From Gnetum montanum (lineage: Eukaryota; Streptophyta; Gnetopsida; Gnetales; Gnetaceae): a stretch of 64,000 nt of DNA. Within the stretch, counting starts at the first letter, position 1, and every line of letters begins with the position of its first letter. The position numbers and the translations under genes were made by a program. Below the pieces are notes generated by a model. That model was not told the origin of the DNA and did not search any database. It was given only the letters and a program-made list of their open reading frames with translations. The stretch is from contig MNCI01026399.1 of the NCBI GenBank assembly GCA_015680685.1, positions 897,972 to 961,971 of the forward strand. The letters run 5' to 3'. Positions 32,333 through 45,271 of the stretch are shown in pieces.

Positions 32333-35300
32333 TTAGCATAGGTGGCCATCTCCCCCATGACTGAATTGCAAGGGAGAGATTAGAAATAATGAACGTCTAT
32401 TTGAATTTCGTAGAAGTGCCCAACTCCTCCCAATTGATGATCTTAGGTTTAGGGGTGGGAGTTGGCGATACTCATATTCCAACGTGTCTATGCCTTCGTT
32501 GTTGGCATGGGTTAGTACCTTAGTTCGTTCCATGCATATTTGGTTGCTTCTTCTAGTAGTTGTCAACCACGGGGTGTCTTCTACTGGTTGTGTGGTTGCT
32601 ACATACAGGCATCTCTGTTTCAAAGTTTCAAGGGTACACCTGCTGCATGGAGGCATTTCGTCCATGTCTTCACTTGATGAATCACTGTATGTGATGCATG
32701 GAACTTTTCTATTCTTGATCTTTCCATAAATGTTTATCTTAGAGATTTCCAAGGAAAGATCGCAGATCCTAAGGCATGCGTCTACTGTACTGAGCCATGC
32801 CCTTCCCATTATAATTGGGAAGTCCCCTTCGTTGTTGTTGACTTTAATTACTAGGAAATCAGCTGGGTAAGACCAACCACACATAGTGGTAATGATGTCC
32901 TCCACCAATCCCAAGGGAATGGTGATGGACTGGTATGCCAGCTCTAGTTGGATGTTGCTCTTCTCAAGTTGGGGCAGGTTCTAGGTGTGATACATCTCTC
33001 ATGATATTAAGTTGACTCTGGAACTTGAGTCAAGAAGAGTCCTATGTGGTTCATTTTTAGTGACTTGAAGATAGATTAAAAGACTTCCAAGATCAGTTAG
33101 TTTCCTGGAAAGGTGGCCTACCTTGATCCATTCGATTACGATATGCGTCAACATAACCGTATGCATTAAGCTCTATTGGACTGAAGGGTGCTCCGAAGTG
33201 TTAGATGGTGGAGGAGTGTACATGGGCTTAACCCCTTGTTGTTGCGAGAGTTTGTCTGGGATTTTGGTTTTGACGAAGGATCTTCTCTTTTTACAGTTGT
33301 CAAAACTAGCAGCAGGTTGAATATTTACAGCTCTTACAGCGTGACGTTTCTGTGGTTGAGTAGGAAGTTCCCCTTGTATTGTTGGAGTAGGAGGTGTTAT
33401 GGGAACTACTTGCGGAAGAGGTGCAGATGGATTTGGAGGATGGTGTGGGTATGGAGTGTTTCTTAGAGGAGAAGGAGTCCTTCTGAAGTACTCCCGAACT
33501 TGGTAGTGACGGTGGGGTGTTGTGTGACTCATAGAGTTACTTTGAGAAATCGACTGTTGCACATAATATCCATAAGGGTCAGGCTGTCGGTAAGGGTATT
33601 GATGTTTCGGCGATGGCATCCCCCATGACTGTGGGTATTGCCACTGCTAATGCTACTCGATGGGTTGTGGTGGAGTTCCACTTGGATAATACGTTAATGG
33701 TTGGTGGAACTGCCTTGGGTTACCTTGGGGATAAGGTAACCTACGGGGTATTTGCCATTGATTAAGTCTTGGAGTAAGTGCATACACCCCAGACTCTTGT
33801 AGATGTGATATGATTAGAAAACATCCTTTAGGATGGTCATAGTGGCAGATCTCACATCCACCGTTATCATCTGTGTCAGAGTCCACAACCACATCGGAGT
33901 TAGTGATTTTCCCCTTATCCTTGTTATGTGCAGGGCCTAAATCTCTCCACTTTGTCTTACCTTTGTTACTACTTTGTTCTACCTTAGACTCTTCTACAAT
34001 TTTTAAGATAGTTTCAATTTTAGAGTCTAAGTAACTCCAGACGTCATCTACCTTAGCCGCTATTTCTATTGTTAACTTTTGAATCAGTAAGGTTTTCTTG
34101 TTCACCAACTCTTCGATTGGTGACTCATCCTCTTCATCACAAAATTTCACTTCCTTCTTTCGAAGAGAGGGATCACGGTTGTATTCTTCCACACTTTCCC
34201 TTTTTCGTAGCTCCCCTTCTCCTTTTGCTACTTGTTCCAACAAGCGATGAACTTCATGGGCTCTAAGTTGTGATAGTCTCCCTTGGGCATAAGTCCCAAG
34301 GGTTCTTCTCGTTTCATGCCTTAGCCCATCCACGATGTGGTGAAGTTGATCCCTCTGAGCGTACCCATGGCTTGGGCAATGATGTAACAATGTGTAGTAG
34401 CAGGCCATGGTAGCATCCAAGGGTTCATGAATACCCTACTTCCATGCTTGGATCTGCTTACCCAAATTGGACACTCTGGAGTACGTTTGATACTTATCGT
34501 TGAACAGTTCTAACATCGTACTCCACCTCTTGATGGTTTTCGATTCTAAGGACCAGTACCAGCTCTCTGCTTCCTTGGTGAGTGTCCTTGGGAACAACTT
34601 AAGTTTCTGCCACTCATTTTCTATATTTTGCAAGGCACAGGCATCGTGGAATGCCTATAGATGATGCTGCGGATCAGCGTTGTATCCCCCTTCAAATCGT
34701 GGGATGTTGTTCATGTCTAAGCGTTTGATCCGACTATCTTTTAAATGCCTTGTGGGAATTCTAACTGCCTCTGTTATGTCCAGCATAATTTGAGTTGCAA
34801 GTAGGGGCTCATTATGATCATCTCCTTCATGATGCCTGTGATGTCTTTTTCATTCCCTACTTTCCCTACGTCCTTACCCTTGTCCTCTCTCTCGACTCTC
34901 TCGTCGAGGTCTCTCATTTTGTCTACCTTTATCCTCTCCATTGTGTTCATGATGGCTGCGCCCAGATGTGGAAGGAGAGGGTGAGTGATGTGAAGAAGGG
35001 GAAGAAGAAGAGGAACCATCGCCATGACGATGTTTCTTGCCTTCTCTTCGGCTGCTACGGCCCCGATCGTGGTGACGATCTAAGTGCCCGTCCTTGTCAT
35101 GTGTTGTTCCTTCTGTGAACAGTTGGTGTTCATGGGCATCAGAACCAGGGATATGTATCGTTGATCGTAGGTTCTGATACCCTACCTCCTCACTTTTGTT
35201 AAGAGGGGGAACATCTTTTGATAGCGAACCAATTATAAGTGGTTCACCATCTCTAGTTTCACTAAGGACGTGCGGGACCTCTTTGCTCTTCGACAGTGTA

Positions 35301-35665
35301 TGTTGGCTCTCCTACCTTGAGTCCCTCATACACTGTGCTTCTATGGGATAGTAATCCCTTGAATCAAAGTCTTCTGCAACGTATTCTGCATACAATTCTG
35401 TCATGCTAATCTGTGCCAAAGCACGGAAAAGCATGTTAGAGACTGATTGATCTGGGGGTAACACGATGTTACCTTGCAAATCTCTCCATCGCAGTTGTTC
35501 ATCTTAATGAAGGATAAAGGTAAAGTTTGGAATATACTCATCGGGATGAGTATAAACTATCTTGTATTGTTTAGGACTTGGCTGATTTCGGCTATGTGTT
35601 TTATGCTGCCGACTGTCTCGTGTATGGTCCTTAGGTGGTGAGTTGCTCTTGTGAGAAGAAGACAT
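32333..35665 (-). pseudogene. gag-pro: Z gag-protease with pol tail
   Basis: From the ATG at 35665 (MSSSHKS) to the stop at 32333 is 3333 bp, and the recognised blocks (34633, 34420, 33619, 32914) all lie in that frame, so I see no net frameshift. Blocks: basic His/Arg/Ser-rich segment; capsid with QNIENEWQKLKLFPRTLTKEA and MLELFNDKYQTY; CEICHYDHPKGCFLIISHL; Pro-rich tail (TPHRHYQVREYF); retropepsin LLDSSSRVNLIS with Asp at 33029-33031, but Gly of the DSG triad replaced by Ser; FPIIMGRAWLST; tail FSHGGDGHLC. The deletion joint (about 32440-32485) matches T residue for residue in kind. Stops such as H-stop-DE near 35505 correspond to Gln codons in T. Confidence 0.87.
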
Positions 35666-35794
35666 TTTGATTTATCGGTGTGCTATTTCACCGTTATATA
35701 AATTCTTGTTTAATTAATTAACTCGAAGGTTCATTTAGGATCCCAATGATGTGAGTGATATCCTTTATGTCCTACTTAGTGCACAAACACTTAG

Positions 35795-35812
35795 TCCCCA
35801 GCAATGGTGCCT
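35795..35812 (-). other. Z primer binding site, tRNA-Asp type
   Basis: Minus AGGCACCATTGCTGGGGA, one base from the LTR. Confidence 0.8.
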
Positions 35813-35813
35813 A

Positions 35814-36579
35814 TGATGAGTGGCGAGGTACCCCTACACTCAACCATACGAAACGAGCGTAGCACGCGTGATTCGGTTGAACTCCGCAGACTAAGTGCCT
35901 ACACATCCCATGGAATACTTGGGGTTAAACATTCATTGTCTTTCCAGACTTACTTGTAGTTGTCACGGTGTATGGTTAAGTAAGTCCGAGGTATATGATT
36001 TTTATAGTCTTTTATGTTTTATGTCTCCTCTGTTAACAAGGTGAAGGGTTGGAGGAACTAACTAACTCTAACTAATGAACTAAGTCTAAATTACCTAGCA
36101 TCAGCATTTGTTCCAACTTACCGTACACACCCTGAACTGATGCAACTGCGGCTACTAAATGCTAATCGTTGCTAGGATCACCATGCGTAACGCACGTGCT
36201 CGAAGTGGTCGTACTGAGGCACTTAACTAGGAGGAAAGGGTTGAGAGAATCTAATCTAGCCTAAGTGCGATGAGTAGCCGATTCCTTGACTAATCATACA
36301 CATCTTGGTGCACGACTACCACTGGGATTACCAAGCATAGATCCTAGATATGCCACTAGGTTACCAAGTAGTCACACTAGATGCTCATANAATATTCTAT
36401 CTTTGGAGTGATCAAACTGCCAGAGTTTTCCTACTTCTAACTCAGGATGAGGAAACAAGGGAAAGCTGCCTCTTATTTATAGACTTGGTGGTGGACCACG
36501 ATATCGTGTATGCGATATCACATGGGATGCAATATCGTGACTACGCGATATCGCAGCTTATGCGAATCGCGTCTCATCA
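35814..36579 (-). repeat. Z 5' LTR, internally gapped
   Basis: TGATGAGTGG...TCTCATCA. The N at 36390 replaces about 270 bp that the 29528 LTR has at the same point. The CGATATCG array is clear at about 36495-36560 (cgatatcgtg, gcgatatcac, caatatcgtg, gcgatatcgc). Followed by the duplication ctact. Confidence 0.88.
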
Positions 36580-36584
36580 CTACT

Positions 36585-37900
36585 TAAAAAAAACTTGTAA
36601 TTATGTTACCCATTTCATGTATTTGGCACTTGCCTTCTTTTGGAAATTTAAACATTGAAGTGCTTTGTGTTCAATCATCAAGAAGAATTCTTTAAGTAAT
36701 AAATAATGTTTCCAATTTTTGATGGCTTTGAAAATTACATATAATTCTTTCTCATACACATTATATTTATTCGTTGATTCATTAAGTTTTTTAGAAACTA
36801 AAGTAATATTCTTACCTTCTTGTGATAAGACCCCACTAATTGTAAGTCCACTTGCATTCACTTCCTCTTGAAAAAGCTTTTGAAAATCTAGAATTGCAAG
36901 TGTCAGTTCACTTGTAACCTTCTCCTTCAATAAGTTTAAACTCCTTTATATTTCATCATTCCACCTAAAGGTCTAATTCTTCTTCGAGAGAAAGAACATT
37001 GACCATGAAATGTCACTAAAGTTCCTTATGAACCTCTTATAGAATCTTGCCAAACTAAGGAAAAAATATACCTCACTAATATTTATTGGAGTTGGCCACT
37101 TCTTGATGGCTTTTATCTTGGTTTTCTTCATCTTCACTTGATTTTTAAAAATTACATGTCCCAAATATGTGTGCTCTTTTTGCATGAAATTACACTTCTT
37201 TTTGTTGGTCACAAGTTGGGCCTCATCTAACTTTGCTTCTCCTCATTAGAGGTATATATAAGAATATCATCAAAGAATACAATGCAACTTTTGTAAATTA
37301 ATTCTTTCAAAATATCATGCATCAACCTCATAAAAGTGGTAGAAGCATTTTTCAAGCTAAAAGACATTACAAGCCACTCAAGAAATCATCTGATGTCTTG
37401 AAAGTAGTCTTCCATTCACCATCAAACCTAATTCTAATTTGATGGAATTCACTTTTTAATTAAATATTTCTAAATACTTCATCATGTGTGAGAGCATCAA
37501 TAATATCATCCATTCTTGGAATAGGTAAATGATACCTTACCATAATCCTATTCATTGTCCTTGAGTCAATGTGCATCATTCATTCTTTAATTTTCTTTCA
37601 TTGGAACTATAGAAGAAGATATCAATTCTATTATAAATCCATTTGCAAGTAGCTCCCCCACTTACTTTTGAAGTTTCTCCCTTTGATTTAGTGTTGTTCT
37701 ATATGCCTTTTCATTTGAAATTCTAGGACTTAGAATAAAATCAATTTAGTACTAGATATTTCTCAATGGTGGCAATCCCTTTAGTATTCCCTTAAAGACA
37801 TTTGGGAATTGACTTAAACCCTTTTATCTTCGCTAGAATATAATATTGCTAGCCATGTATGAAGAAATTTTAGATACCACAACAAAATCAATTCCTACCT
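36585..37900 (-). pseudogene. pol: Chromovirus W reverse transcriptase and RNase H
   Basis: Minus strand: RT begins near 37780 with GLPPLRNI, a block typical of chromovirus RT, then LLANGFIELI, a FLEWLVMSFSLKNASTTFMRLM block and the catalytic box FFDDILIY with both Asp codons at 37266-37271. The RT-RNase H connection is 37212-36973 (YLGHVIF, KAIKKWPTP, FYKRFIRNFS). RNase H is 36930-36601 (ASGLTISGVLSQEGK, YEKELYVIFKAIKNWKHYL, EHKALQCLN). The catalytic Asp equivalent in the TDASG box reads Asn, and there are many stops. Z interrupts it after KYMKWVT, and the other half continues at 29358. This is the outer, older element. Confidence 0.85.
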
Positions 37901-39082
37901 CTTCATGTTCTTTGATGTATTATCTCTTTTTCAAGAGAATTAATGATGTAATTAGTGAGAACTAATTCTTCACATGTTTAGCTATCATTGGAATTAAATA
38001 ATGAATTTCATTATCTTTATCCACTTATCAAATATTATTAGCACCATTATCAAAATTTCAAAGTCTTTCAAGTATCACATAAGCACAAATAATTGGATGA
38101 ACATCATAAACAACCTGATTAATGAAATTAGAAATCTTAAATTTCAAAACACATTTTCCCTCTCATCTTGAGAGAAATTCCTTGATAACCAATTCACCTT
38201 TTAGGATCTAGGATGAGGATAAGTTATTAAACCTAATCTAGCATGTAAGTTCCTAGTTCTAGATATCTTTTTCTAGTTGGTATATCTTGTGGTTTGAATT
38301 CTTGATGTCTTGTTTGACTAGCTAATATTTTTTTTTGGGTACCTTATACCTTGATGTGCCATGCTTGTGATTTTTATTTTTGGGTTTATTTACATGGTCG
38401 AGCTAGGTGTCTTGTAACTACTTTTTGTAAGGTGTTTATTTATATTTTAACTATTTTATATTAAGCATATGTGCACTAGCCCTTTATTGGAGTTTTGAAT
38501 AGGTAGGTATCATCTACTTAATGGGTCATTGACACACGGGATTCTACATCAATCATGTGGTAAGCTTTGATTATTAAATGTTTAGCATGCTCTTGTAATT
38601 GTTTGATATTTGGTCATATTTGGGTTTAAACCTTAGACCTTGAGTAGCATATTTGGCTTTCATATAGCTTGATAGGTGGTACTTAGAAGTAATTGGAGGA
38701 CCAATGTTGGAAATAGATCCCTTTTTAGAACTAGAATTTATATTTTAATTTTAATATTAGGTTACATATATATTTTTTGGGCTTTTAGTCACCCATTGAC
38801 TAAACCTTAATGATTAACATAACATGTCCTTTTCACCTCATTGATCAATTTAAATTAGCATCTAACATCAACTTGATAACTTTATAATCTTTAATGTTTC
38901 AAACTATCATACCATTTTTTTCTAAACTTATTGGTTAAGGAAATATGTATTCTTCTTTAAAAAAATGGTATCAACAAATAACTATGCCAAGCAAGTAAAA
39001 TGATTTATTTTCCCAAGGTTCATCCTTAGGTGGGTTTTGGGTTTAAAGTTGTTAATCTTAGGATAGAAGGAGCTTTCCTTTT
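37901..39082. other. Unassigned AT-rich stretch next to W
   Basis: No frame with family resemblance. Up to about 38200 it could be decayed W protease or gag in minus orientation; beyond that I see nothing. X starts at 39083. Confidence 0.35.
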
Positions 39083-39961
39083 TGATGAGCAATGAGTATA
39101 CCCTACGTCCAACCATATGAATCACTAGCGTTCACTTAGCAATCTGATTGAATTCCATAGACTTTAGTTCTCTAAATACACTGGGTTATAGGAGGTGAAA
39201 CTAACTGTTGCAATCATTGTCTTTCCAGTTCCACTTGTGAAGTGCAAGTGTATGGTTAAGTGTAATTGAGGCATATGATTTTTTGTAATTTTATCTATTT
39301 TATGAATTAAGTTGCCTAAGAATCAAGAATAAAGAATAAAGTAATTTAATTGCTAAATTATGCTAATAACTAGCTAACACTGAACTAATCCTAACATAAA
39401 CATCTATTCTCACTTGTCATACACATCTTGAACACATATAACACTACTGGGTTACTAAATGTTAAGCGTTACTGGGATTACCAAGTGTTAGACGTATGCT
39501 TGAAGTGGTCATACTTATGTTTGTTATTTAATCTATATTAATTAATCACTTAATTACTTAAAAAAATTGAAGGAAATTGCTTGAATATTAAGTGCTTAAA
39601 GAAAATAATTAATCTAGTCCAGGTGTTGCAAGGTTTGATTAGAAAGCTTATCTTTATTTCCACATACACTGAATTGCTTAGGTATAATAGTTCTTGAATA
39701 AAGATTCGTACACTCTTTAATTCCTACGATGGGCACTCAGAAAATATTCTAACTTTCGAGTGGAAAAATTGCTAGAGCTATACTACAACTATGAGACTTA
39801 TGCGATAGATGCAATAGGTAGGAAAACATTTATACCTAAAATAGGGTGCCTCGTTGACAGGTACATGTTAATGAGTCAAACCTTGCATTAACGAGATCAT
39901 CTCGATGAGATCCCATCAATGGGGTCATGTCAATGACATGGCCAAACCATGCAACTCATCA
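39083..39961 (-). repeat. X 3' LTR
   Basis: 879 bp, TGATGAG...CTCATCA. Minus TATAAATG at 39837-39844. Upstream (39850-39950) is an array of units such as gttaatgag, attaacgag, tcgatgag, atcaatgggg and gtcaatgaca, a different code from V, T and Z. U5 shows repeats of the type 'actgggattaccaag'. Confidence 0.88.
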
Positions 39962-39976
39962 TACCCCCACGACTAA
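39962..39976 (-). other. X polypurine tract
   Basis: Minus TTAGTCGTGGGGGTA next to the 3' LTR; one internal change from the T and Z motif. Confidence 0.6.
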
Positions 39977-40159
39977 ATGAAAACTCATTCTCGAGTTCTT
40001 TACAAAAGTTGGGAAGGTATGAAATTATTAATGGACAAAACAAACACATTAACAACACCATAAAAATTGTGTGCTTGAGTGTATGATTTTGCAATTATTA
40101 CAAAATTTTGTTGTTCGTCACAACAAAATTGAACACGAGGACAAGAACTGATAATCACA

Positions 40160-42971
40160 ATTCCTGTCCTAGATAGTGGAGGCTCTTGAGGCTTCAAAGG
40201 ACCTTCTCCTACTTTAGATCTACGACAGCTGCAACTTCTGGTTAAAGATAGAAGGCATCTAATAGTACCTTCATCTTCTCCTGCTTACTTCAGGGATCAT
40301 TGATAGTCCATGTGGCTTCACTAATGTGGACTAAAATGGGAATATCCCACAGATAGGGCATTGCTGGGAATAGCTCCTTCACATTCACGAACCACGTAGT
40401 GAACTATTTACGTTCGATGTTGAATGCTATAAGTACATTCTACAACTCCTAGTAATCATTCATTGTTTTGGCTAGGTTCTTAGCACTTGATCGTTGATTA
40501 GTGAAATTTGCCTTGAGAACCTTGAGTTCTGTGTTTACAATCTTAAGCATCTACTTGGTCTCTTTATGGTGATTGAACTCTTCCTCATACAACAAGTATG
40601 AGTTGGCCACTTATTTCTCTAATTCATATTGCAGCCTTCTAGTAGCCAACATTGCCAAGTTTTCATAGTGGAGGTTGGCAGGTTCTATGTACTCTATCAT
40701 CTCCTTGATCTATAGTCCCTTCATGGGAATTTCTACCTTATTGTATGTGTTCAGCCCATCAAAGATAGGCTGCTAGATATCACCACCTTGTTGGAGCTAC
40801 TGGAGGGCCTCATTCACTTTCACCTTCGTCAATTTGATCTCCTTCTGATTAACTTTTTTATGTAGACTAACCTAATCTTGTTAATGGTTCTTGACTCTCT
40901 CAAATTTAAGAACCTCATTCTTCCAGGTAGTTATCTCTATTGCAGATTTTTGGCAAAGGGCACAAACTTCCTCCATGGAGAGGTTTCTATTTTCTACTAT
41001 TAATCTCCTCAATTCTATGTTTACCTAAGCTAATTGCTCCTATTGTCAATGGATAAAACCTGCCATCTACTATTTTTGTGCATCAACATTCCGTAGGCGA
41101 TAATTCTCTACAGTCAAGATCTCATTCTCATGACAAGTTTGAACCAAGTCCTTCTAAATAGTATGCATGGTGGTGTTGGCTAGGGATTGTTCAAATACTA
41201 TCATCTCCTTGGTGTTCTCAATATCTTTAAGTCTCTTTAGAAGTTGTTAAAAAGCTTCATCTCGTGTTAGTGCTAGGTTAAGCAACGCAGGATCAACAAG
41301 GCAGGCTCTTAATTCAGCAACCTCTGCAACCAAGTGTTGGTTTTCTATTTTGGTTGTTTCGAGTTGCTCATTCATTATGATGAATTTTCCCCTTACTTCT
41401 AGTAGCTTCAACTAGGTTGTAGTGATGGTATTCAGAAGATCAAAGACATTTAGAATTGGTTTCCCAACTTCCACCAGTTAGTTTAGCAATTCCTCATACT
41501 AACAATTCATGTGGACATCTTCACATCTCTCAGTGCAAAAAAAATTGGTACAGAGATGTTGCAAGTGCACTAAGTGCTATAGGAACTTTGCCAGCAACTA
41601 TATTGGTTGATGTCTCCTACCCATGGTGATGCATCACCAAGACGATTACCCCCTCACCTCTTTTAGATGCATTGAAAAGGTACCAGCATTCTCAGAGATA
41701 TTTGGGAATCATTGCTATTGAGAGAGAGATACTGTTACCTCTTAAGCACTAGACTTTGACCTCACCGGCACCTGCATTCTTTGGGCTGAGAAAATTGGCC
41801 CCCCATCTTCCATCTAACTTATGGTTTGAGCCACTTCATTGAGGTCGCTCATTGTTGGTTAGTACATAGATGGGTCATCACCACTCATTCCTGCTTGCTG
41901 TTGTTGCTATTGTAAGAGTTTCTCTTGGAGTTCGTGCATGCACTGAATGGTAGCATGGGCCTTCAACGTTATCTCATGAGTGGGTGGTGGAGGTGGTTGT
42001 TGTTGCTCCTCTTCTTGAATGACTTTGGCAAGCACCTTCTCCTTCATCATCTTTGCCTAAGAAGCGGTCATAGCATGTTGGATAGCATCATTTGTATAGC
42101 ATGTTATGCCTCCTAATTTACATAAGTTTCTAATGAGGCATGGGAAAGGAAGTGCCTTCATTTCACATTCATTTTCCTTAAAGCGCTTCTCTATCTCAAG
42201 ATAGGTCAGCTGTTGAAGGTTGATTGGGAATATACCACTTAGAGTAGCACACGCATGGGTGGAGAAGTCTATGATTTTGCTTGGCCTCACCGTTGGATTG
42301 AGGTGAAAGGCTGCAATCTTAAAGTATGCAAATTTCACCATGGTTAGTGCATTGAACTCCTTACAGTCCACTCCATAACACTGCTATGTCCATTCCTTTT
42401 TAATGCCAAGATATGCTTGCATTAGAATTTTTGCAGTATTGGCCCTAGTTTCTAGCAACCCAAGGGCCTCTATAATGGCTTTCACTAAGTAGGACACTGA
42501 AATATCCTTGATCTTGACCATTGAACCAGCCTACCAATTATTCCAAAACAAGTATGTCTCTCCCATGTGCCACTCCATGCTGGAAGTGATTATGGGCCAC
42601 ATGGGAGAGTTTTGCAATTGGGCTTTTACTTTTAGAGGTGCAAACTCCAAGAAAGGTCCAAAGTTTAACTTTTGGAACATAGATTTTTGGACCTATTTTT
42701 TTGCAATCTATTTGAGGCAGGCCTCTGTCAAGGTGACCTCAAGGTTCGATCTTGGTTCTAGTGCCTCATCTTGGTGAAACTGTTTTATTATGACTGCTTC
42801 TTCAGGAATCTATCAGACAGATTCCACTTTGGGCTCCTCCTGAAAAGGTCTTGTTGCATGGATTTCAACTTCTTGCACATGGGCCTATTCTTGGCCCCTT
42901 CTAGTTCATGGCCATTTATCCCTTGGTTGGGATGATCCTCCTTCCTATGCATGCTTTCCTTTAAGTGCCAT
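40160..42971 (-). pseudogene. X env-position ORF, longest copy
   Basis: Start at 42971 (MALKGKHA, then a TAG where Y has a Gln codon). The N-terminal domain includes 42371-42057 (NALTMVKFAYFKIAAFHLNP, PSKIIDFSTHACATLSG), homologous to Y (52300-52100) and similar in placement to the PF20167-like block of V. A Gln/Pro-rich linker follows (about 41890-42040), then a long heptad-rich region (about 40850-41600) and a conserved C-terminal block (EPANLHYENLAMLATRRLQ near 40640-40690; QEKMKVLLDAFYL near 40265; ending PLKPQEPPLSRTG). No signal peptide or clear transmembrane segment is visible, so a true envelope is doubtful; a coiled-coil cytoplasmic or nuclear protein is as likely. Numerous TAG stops. 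Confidence 0.62.
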
Positions 42972-45271
42972 CTATGATCACATCATAACCAAGGATTAGC
43001 ATGTAATGTGTAACTTATAGCATTTAAATACCTTATCTCATTAGGCAGTTATGCTTAGGCTAAGTTATGGCCATGGTAGAATGATTATTTTATTATTATT
43101 TTTAATGTTATTTTATTTAATAGGTTAGTAGAGTCTATTGGAAGGGTTTAACTTTCAAAAGTTGATGTTTAATGTTGGTTCCTTAGTTAAACCTTTGTGG
43201 GAGTTAGAAAATTTTTGAAAAACTTTCTATTAAAAACTTAAGGTTTGTGGCCCCTATGATGAAGAGCTTATCTCTAGTAGCTATAGGGGTGAAGAACAGA
43301 GTGAATTAGGCAAATGGTTAGGAAGTTATGGCTCTTGGAAGGTTCTGGGCTTTGAAAAGTTCAAAAACTCCCCTCCTCATTTTGCCTCAAATGTGAAAAA
43401 TTGCTAAGTGCTCGTGCATATTTATAAGATTTTTGCCTTACATTAATAGGGTCTTGTTTACGTGTCCCCTCCATCAATGGGGTTCCATCGATAGAGCCTA
43501 TGTAGAAAATTTTTCACTTTAAATAATTCAAAAAATACAAGGAGTTTCAACATGAAATTGGGGCCTACAAAAAGCCAAAAAAGTTGTGAACATGATGAAA
43601 TGCTTGAAGAGGGTTGATCAATTCACAAAATTGAGAGAATGAGATTTTATGAAGAAGTGCCACAAAGGAGTGCACAGTTGGATGGAATTGATGTGGAATG
43701 CAAAAGATTTGATTACACAAATGCCTAAGGATGAGAAAATTAACTAACCCAACCAAGAGATATGCAAGTGGGTCCTTCCCATAGCAAGATCATGCCCTTT
43801 TTACCCTTGCATATCCTCAAACCAAGGAGTTCATGGACCCCATAGTTGAGTAATGGCTATGAAAAGTTAAGGATTGAATTGAGAGAATGAGTTTTTATGA
43901 AGAAGTGCCATAAAGGAGTGCATAGTTGGATGGAATTGATGTGGAATGCAAAAGATTTGATTGCACAAATGCCTAAGGATGAGAAAATTAACTAACCCAA
44001 CCAAGAGATATGCAAGTGGGTCCTTCCCATAGTAGGCTCATGCCCTTTTTACCCTTGCATATCCTCAAACCAAGGAGTCCGTGGACCCCCTAGTTGAGTA
44101 ATGGCTATGAAAAGTTAAGGATAGAAATTGGAAGAATCTACTTAAGAATTTTAACATATCAAACTAAGACATTAAACAAAATATGAAAATTGGCAGTGAG
44201 GTGAATAACAAAAAGCATTGGTGGATGAGATAGAAGAGTGGAATGGAATTCTGAATCATGGTCACATGAAGTCCCTTGTGGATTTGATGGTTAAATGACC
44301 CAATAAAGTCCATCCCTAGTCCAGATCAAAACCAACCACTTTCAGTGACTTCACATCAATACTCTAAGACTAGTTCATCCCCTCGAGACACAGGAATGCT
44401 CCCATAGATCAAACACCATTCCTTATTAAGAAGAAAAGAGATGTAGAAAGTGAGAAAGGGCCTTAGTTAAAGGGGACCTTCAAGCATGGGTAACATGCCT
44501 TTCTAGTCCCATAACTAGTGCTTCTAGCTTGTTATTTTATCTAAGGGGTGTGCTTTGAATTCCCATTGTTGTTCTTTTTGGATGTTATGTTTTTCTGGAT
44601 TTTTGGATCGAAACCACACCATGCAAAGACTTAGCTTCTTATTATTGGTTGACATAGAATGGTAAGAAATCCATGAAAAACACTCATGCACTCAAGTGAG
44701 TTGAAAAGTATGAAGAGCATTGAGTCCCCTTGAAGTCACACCCTTATCAATCCATTTAATATTTCCCAAGTTTGGAAATTTGCAAGGTCACAAGTTTGTT
44801 AAAGTTTCATTAATGAAAGGAATCTCATATTTCCAAAATTAGGAACACCATAGATTGTTGTGGATGGGTGGATGACATAGACTCACTACTTGTTCCATGA
44901 AAAAGAAACCATGTTTTAGTTATCAATATCAAAATTCTAATATATAAACCAGACATTAGCAATAAAAAACATGAAGTACAAACCACCATTAGCAAATAGC
45001 TACAACATCACTACATCTTGTTGGTGACAAAGCAATTTATTAGAAAAAAAATAAGAAAAAGACACCAAATAAAGTAAAATACAGAAGAAATAGTGAAATA
45101 TTTAAAAAATTTAAAACATATTAACGATATTGTAAAACAAAAAATGGAAAAAACAAGAAAAATATAAAAGCAAAAGGGTGTTAAACAAAGAAAGTGTAAA
45201 ATAAAAAAGTACAAAAACAATAAAGTGTAAAACAAAAAGGAGTAAAAATGGAGGAGCCACTTAATTAATTG
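42972..45271 (-). other. X spacer with internal promoter and tandem duplication
   Basis: Holds the T-rich (minus) tract (45030-45250), the 20-bp block aaccacaccatgcaaagact at 44612-44631, and a tandem duplication with 248-bp period (43631-43878 and 43879-44126) that includes 'atgcaagtgggtccttccc'. The only frame of note (43565-43756) lies in the repeat and has no family. The internal promoter is listed separately. Confidence 0.55.
43419..43500 (-). promoter_or_regulatory. X internal promoter: TATA box plus ATCAATGGGG-type array
   Basis: Minus TATAAATA (plus 43419-43426), then at 43440-43500 units attaatagggtc, atcaatggggtt and atcgatagagcc, the same kind as in the X and Y LTRs. It lies about 450 bp ahead of the env-position ORF start. 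Confidence 0.5.

Larger units (their letters stand above)
29359..36579 (-). mobile_element. Element Z: non-autonomous gag-protease element with an extra LTR remnant
   Basis: Insertion in W flanked by ctatt (29354-29358) and ctact (36580-36584), a 5-bp duplication with one C/T difference. On the minus strand: 5' LTR (35814-36579), PBS, gag-protease-tail (35665-32333), spacer, PPT, LTR (29528-30418). Instead of ending there, a PBS and leader (29397-29526), an N gap and the first 37 bp of another LTR (29359-29395) follow. This implies a tandem LTR-internal-LTR-internal-LTR structure with most of the second internal region missing at the gap. RT, RNase H, integrase and env-position ORF are absent, as in T. 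Confidence 0.85.

Noticed and set aside
37901-39082. Possible W 5' LTR or gag
   Set aside because: No PBS, no TATA plus terminal repeat, and no sequence matching the putative W 3' region at 22600-23200.
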